A stretch of 64,000 nt of DNA. Origin: Betaproteobacteria bacterium. Lineage in GTDB: Bacteria > Pseudomonadota > Gammaproteobacteria > Burkholderiales > SG8-41. The stretch spans positions 1 through 64,000 of the forward strand of contig OMIN01000104.1 in NCBI GenBank assembly GCA_900299145.1. The letters are read 5' to 3'. This document shows positions 60,979-64,000 of this stretch, one piece after another. Position numbers and translations under genes: made by a program. Each line of letters opens with the position of its first letter. Position 1 is the stretch's first letter. Under the pieces are notes generated by a model. The model did no database searches, was not told the origin of the DNA, and saw only the letters and a list, made by a program, of their open reading frames with translations.

Positions 60979-62610
60979 TCAATCCAGAGGTTCCAGCTTG
61001 ATCACCGAGGCCCCATGATTACTCCCCACCCAAAACGTCACGGGTGTAGTTGAGTTATCGACAAACCCCCGCCGTACATTGGTGGGGCGCGGTAATAAAT
61101 ATTCGATGGATTTACCGCTCTTCGGATCCATACGGAAGATGCGGTCACTCGACATCGAGCCACCCCACAGATCACCGTGCCTGTCGAGCGTGACGTCGTA
61201 GGGGTACGTGTAGGGCGTGGGGACATCCCACTCGGTGATTTCCTCACGCCCCGGGTCAAACATTCCCACCTTGTTGGCCGCAAACAGCGCAAACCAAACC
61301 CGACCCTGTGCATCCATCATGGCGCGACGGGGGCGCGAGCGCTTGGTTGGCGTAGGGTAAAGATTGATCTGGCCGGTTTTGGCGTCGATACGGCCCATGC
61401 CTTCGTCGCCAAAATCCATGAAGTAGAGGTTATTCTGGTTGTCGGCCACCATGCCGTACGGCGAGTGGTTGCTGCCTTCGAGCGCGTACTTGAAAGGGTC
61501 AAACTGCTCATACTTGCCGGTGGCGATATCGAGCCGCATCACAATTTGCCGCGCGATCTCGGTCGTCCAGACCTTGCCATCGACATGGGTTGATTTCGCC
61601 ATCACCATGGACTGTTGCACGTCCTTGCCGTCGATCTCTTTCGGCAATGGGTAGTGCCTGAACTGTTTGGTTTTGATATCGAATTTAATCAAGCCGGTCT
61701 GAAACATCGAGGCCAGCCACCAGTTACCTTCACGGTCCTGGTCAAGCGCGAGCGTGCCGGTGGCCGCACCGGGCTTGTAGTTGGGGAAAGTGTATTCAGT
61801 GTGAGCACCGGTTTTCGGGTCCAGCCGGCCCAGCGTGTTCTCGGCGAAGTTGGAATACCACGCGATGCCGTCCTTGTCCGTCATCACATCATGCGGCGAG
61901 ATCGTACGCCGTGGCAAATCATATTCGGTGATCAGCACGCGCGTGGCGCGGCCCTTGGGGCGCGGCAGGATTTTGAAGGCATATTGCCAATCGCCCTTGC
62001 TGCGATTCACCGTTGCCAGATACGCCGCGAGATTGCGAAACGTCTTTTCGTCAAACTTGCGCGGTACTACCCGCTTTTGCTGTTTATCAGGGCTGGTGTT
62101 GATGGCGTAGGTCGCCATGCGCCCCAGCGATTCGTACATCTTGTCTGCGCCATAAGTCGTTCGCGCGATCTTTTCGAACGGATGGCAACTCATGCAATCC
62201 ATCAGTGGCCGCTTCTGCTCGAACGTGCCTGGCATGCTGATGAACCACTCGCTGTTGGTGAGCTGCGCGGCGACATCTTTTGCCCTGACGAGTTTCAGCT
62301 CCAGTGCCTTGCCCGCTTTGGATTCCACCGTAACCGGCGCAGTGAGTTCAAAACCGACAGCACGGATGGTGATCGCGTATTGGCCGGCCTCCAATTTGGC
62401 AGGCGCAAAGTTGAATTCACCCTTCGCATCGCTCACCACTGTGTGGGTGATATTGGAGCCGGCTTTTTTCGCGCTGATCAGCACGCCCTCCATGCGCGGC
62501 TCGGCAGCGGAGGTGACCCGCTCGGTAATGTTGGCGGGTTGCGCGGGCGCGGCGAGCGGTGCCAGCAACAACGCGAGCACAGCCAACACATGGTACATTG
62601 CGCGCCTCAT
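60979..62610 (-). CDS. Secreted carboxypeptidase-regulatory/c-haem/streptogramin-lyase-like beta-propeller protein
   Basis: A 543-residue protein and the intact counterpart of the interrupted gene at 59129. The ATG at 62610 overlaps the preceding stop (ATGA). Signal peptide MRRAMYHVLAVLALLLAPLA ends APAQ. A carboxypeptidase-regulatory-like domain (about 28-105) is followed by haem site CMSCH (139-143), then six or so propeller blades of the virginiamycin B lyase type (TLGRLDPKTGAHTEY, LIKFDIKTKQFRHYPL, GRIDAKTGQINLYPT, IFRMDPKSGKSIEYLLP). True lyase activity is doubtful because the family is mostly annotated by blades alone. It probably carries electrons or senses ligands in the periplasm. 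Convergent with the paralogue. Confidence 0.88.
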   Translation of the reverse strand: MRRAMYHVLAVLALLLAPLAAPAQPANITERVTSAAEPRMEGVLISAKKAGSNITHTVVSDAKGEFNFAPAKLEAGQYAITIRAVGFELTAPVTVESKAGKALELKLVRAKDVAAQLTNSEWFISMPGTFEQKRPLMDCMSCHPFEKIARTTYGADKMYESLGRMATYAINTSPDKQQKRVVPRKFDEKTFRNLAAYLATVNRSKGDWQYAFKILPRPKGRATRVLITEYDLPRRTISPHDVMTDKDGIAWYSNFAENTLGRLDPKTGAHTEYTFPNYKPGAATGTLALDQDREGNWWLASMFQTGLIKFDIKTKQFRHYPLPKEIDGKDVQQSMVMAKSTHVDGKVWTTEIARQIVMRLDIATGKYEQFDPFKYALEGSNHSPYGMVADNQNNLYFMDFGDEGMGRIDAKTGQINLYPTPTKRSRPRRAMMDAQGRVWFALFAANKVGMFDPGREEITEWDVPTPYTYPYDVTLDRHGDLWGGSMSSDRIFRMDPKSGKSIEYLLPRPTNVRRGFVDNSTTPVTFWVGSNHGASVIKLEPLD

Positions 62611-62996
62611 CCTTTTTGCATGCGGCAATCGGTTTCCACCGCCGCATTCGCTTTACCCTTGGGCGCCGGGCGGCGGAATGTGCGTACCTGTTTGTAGCCT
62701 TCCTTGCTGCACGAGATGGTCACATCGTCGGCTTTTACGGTCTTGCTCAAACCACCGAATTTGTACATACCGGTCTTGGGCGTGCGCATGATGTAAGTCG
62801 TACCATTCTTGATGGCGGCGCTGACCTTGGCATCAGCGATGGGGCGGCCGCCTTCATCGCGCACGAAGCCAAAAAAGTGTGGGCCTTCATCGCCCTTTTT
62901 GTCGCCCTCGCCCATCTCACCGCCCGCCCAAGCGTGCGCACAAAAAAATCCAATAAAAACAATAACATATGGCATGATTTTGCTTGTGGCGCTCAT
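62607..62996 (-). CDS. Small secreted carboxypeptidase-regulatory-like protein
   Basis: A 129-residue protein with signal peptide (MPYVIVFIGFFCAHAWAGG within the first 25 residues) and a single beta-sandwich domain (FFGFVRDEGGRPIADAKVSA, then YIMRTPKTGMYKFGG). It lacks a haem motif but its fold type is the same as the first domain of the propeller proteins. Four-base overlap with the downstream propeller gene (ATGA) implies stoichiometric co-expression. A TTGTTTTTATTG stretch in its signal-peptide codons (62950-62962) resembles the dispersed repeat, perhaps a relic. Confidence 0.78.
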   Translation of the reverse strand: MSATSKIMPYVIVFIGFFCAHAWAGGEMGEGDKKGDEGPHFFGFVRDEGGRPIADAKVSAAIKNGTTYIMRTPKTGMYKFGGLSKTVKADDVTISCSKEGYKQVRTFRRPAPKGKANAAVETDCRMQKG

Positions 62997-63002
62997 GAGG
63001 GC

Positions 63003-63335
63003 TCACCGTAGAAAGTAGTTGCGCAACATATAAAGTATCGCCAGCAACAACGCCAACGTCACTACCCATGTGGCTCCCGCCCGCAGCCGCTGTGTGAAAC
63101 CAGCAGGCAGTATTGCCGCGATGACCGTGGCGCCGATGGCGGCAAGCAATGCCGTGCTCATCCAGCCGTACCAGTACATCGCCGGGCCATCGCGTGACTT
63201 TTCCACGCCCCAGCCGATTTCACCCAGCGCCGGGTGATAGGTGAATAACGCGTAGTTGTGCCAAACCGACACGACATACGCTACGGCATAGGCAATGGCG
63301 AACACCATCGCAAACGTGATGGCGCGAGTGTTCAT
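63003..63335 (-). CDS. Small inner-membrane protein, partner of the redox cluster
   Basis: A 110-residue protein of unknown family. The ATG at 63335 (MNTRAITFAMVFAIAYAVAYV) overlaps the upstream stop by four bases. Three hydrophobic segments are visible, about 6-22, 53-72 and 83-105. Between the first and second is a tryptophan- and histidine-containing loop (SVWHNYALFTYHPALGEIGW). It is tightly packed between two other members of the operon, six bases before the small secreted protein. A role as membrane anchor or quinol-linked subunit is plausible but unproven. Confidence 0.68.
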   Translation of the reverse strand: MNTRAITFAMVFAIAYAVAYVVSVWHNYALFTYHPALGEIGWGVEKSRDGPAMYWYGWMSTALLAAIGATVIAAILPAGFTQRLRAGATWVVTLALLLAILYMLRNYFLR

Positions 63336-63799
63336 GCCACGTAGCCCCGGATATTGTTGATGATATGCCCGACAAGGAACCCCCACCATACGATAATCGC
63401 CAGCAGAGCCGTCAGCCATTTGCGTGCACCAGCATATTGTTCGGCCAGCGGCGTGCGCCAGAAATACCAGTACGGCGCCAGCATGGCCATGCCGACGACC
63501 ACAAAGTGCTCCTTGGCTTCGAACGCGCCCATAACAGCCCGTTGGCCCAGTTCTTCCACCACGCTGCGTATGGAGACTCGAAACTCCGGGTAGATTACGG
63601 CGCCGAGCACCATGGTTGCCACGTACAACACCACGATGGCATTGCTGTACGCCGCGGCATTGACCGCGCGAAATCTGCCAGAGAAATGATCTTCAGGCGC
63701 CTTGCGTCGCGGCCAGCACACGGCCAACGTCTGATGTGTGATGGCGCCCAGCAGCGCCACGGCCAGCAGGCCGTGGATAATGAGCAATGTGGTGATCAA
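63332..63799 (-). CDS. Four-helix inner-membrane protein with conserved-looking histidines
   Basis: A 155-residue protein. Hydrophobic helices at about 2-26, 48-70, 95-115 and 130-150. Histidines fall in or next to the helices (IIHGLL, THQTLAV, KEHFVVV and VGHIINN). That spacing would allow b-type haem ligation, as in small cytochrome b anchors, but this is inference without alignment. First gene in the tight minus-strand run 63332, 63003, 62607, 60979, whose start and stop codons overlap or nearly touch. Its family is not recognised. Confidence 0.68.
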   Translation of the reverse strand: MITTLLIIHGLLAVALLGAITHQTLAVCWPRRKAPEDHFSGRFRAVNAAAYSNAIVVLYVATMVLGAVIYPEFRVSIRSVVEELGQRAVMGAFEAKEHFVVVGMAMLAPYWYFWRTPLAEQYAGARKWLTALLAIIVWWGFLVGHIINNIRGYVA

Positions 63800-63839
63800 T
63801 GTGCCTTTCTCCCCAAGGTCGGTGATCTTATTGGGTGCG

Positions 63840-63859
63840 CCCTCCCATCAAAGGGAGGG
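63840..63859. terminator. Hairpin after the third propeller gene
   Basis: CCCTCCC (63840-63846), 6-base loop, GGGAGGG (63853-63859): a perfect 7-bp stem. It lies just after the stop of the partial gene at 63866 and before the next minus-strand start at 63799. No T-run follows, so it is at best a weak terminator or an attenuator within one operon. Confidence 0.55.
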
Positions 63860-63865
63860 TGTTAT

Positions 63866-64000
63866 TTATCGCGCCAGCGGATCAGGTCGCAACTGGAACT
63901 TTACCACCTTGGGCCGCGTGCCCTTGCCGCCTTCCATGTGAAACGGCGTGCGAGTGCCGGTGGTGGCCCACAGACCGCGGCCTTTCCAGCCGGTGTTCGG
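63866..64000 (-). CDS. C-terminus of a third propeller protein, cut by the window edge
   Basis: The last 44 residues are visible: PNTGWKGRGLWATTGTRTPF, then HMEGGKGTRPKVVKFQLRP and the ending DPLAR. Tail position and the VVKFQLRP pattern resemble the ends of the two propeller proteins here (SVIKLEPLD in the 60979 product), so it is probably another secreted propeller protein. The gene begins to the right of the window. It is 66 bases from the start of the four-helix protein on the same strand, extending that operon. Confidence 0.6.
   Translation of the reverse strand, partial: PNTGWKGRGLWATTGTRTPFHMEGGKGTRPKVVKFQLRPDPLAR

Overview
The window looks like part of a GC-rich betaproteobacterial chromosome, most likely Burkholderiales. 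The reasoning is inference from content: it carries 15 copies of the Bug/TctC periplasmic receptor family (13 apparently intact, 2 broken), an expansion typical of Bordetella, Cupriavidus and relatives, plus a TctAB permease, a two-partner-secretion exoprotein and many soil-type catabolic genes. I see no rRNA, tRNA, CRISPR array, phage, plasmid or transposase gene, and GGDEF is the only recognisable signalling protein.

Layout. 0-5.4 kb: 5' end of a TpsA/FhaB-like exoprotein, srkA kinase, corA, an MmgE/PrpD protein and an unrecognised protein. 5.3-14.1 kb: Bug receptors mixed with two gamma-glutamyltransferase (GGT) homologues, one frameshifted, and a Bug gene with a nonsense codon. 14.1-27.5 kb: two SDRs, a ThDP enzyme, then MFS-Bug-Bug-acyl-CoA dehydrogenase-Bug on the minus strand and TauD-like dioxygenase-Bug-Bug-NTF2-like on the plus strand. 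27.6-32.1 kb: acyl-CoA ligase, a two-gene AtuA system and an AT-richer methyltransferase islet. 32.5-42.7 kb: a tricarboxylate module, tctB-tctA-idh-bug on minus, divergent from two tandem AcnA-type aconitases. 42.7-55.2 kb: quinone oxidoreductase, MBL and NUDIX hydrolases, Bug genes, a secreted nuclease, an orphan molybdenum-hydroxylase large subunit, a glycosyltransferase and two alpha/beta hydrolases. 55.2-58.5 kb: a decayed Bug gene, a diguanylate cyclase, another Bug and a 266-bp MITE. 58.7-64 kb: secreted and membrane redox-type genes, with a cytochrome c, two carboxypeptidase-regulatory/c-heme/beta-propeller proteins (one interrupted by an in-frame stop), a third propeller-protein C-terminus, and small secreted or membrane partners.

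The most unusual signal is not a gene. A 20-base AT-rich sequence, TAASTATYTGTTTTTATTNA, recurs about 16 times (7 exact), nearly always at gene boundaries and in either orientation. At 48.2 kb one copy encodes part of a signal peptide, and at 20.46 kb one supplies a ribosome-binding site. I know of no named family with this sequence. A second highlight is the MITE, whose 28-bp terminal repeats enclose two further stem-loops, giving a possible cloverleaf.

How the genes work together: Bug receptors bind small carboxylates in the periplasm. Only one TctAB permease is present, so most of these receptors must share it, use a distant permease, or act in sensing. Their neighbours (dehydrogenases, ligase, dioxygenase, aconitase, IDH) suggest scavenging and oxidation of organic acids.
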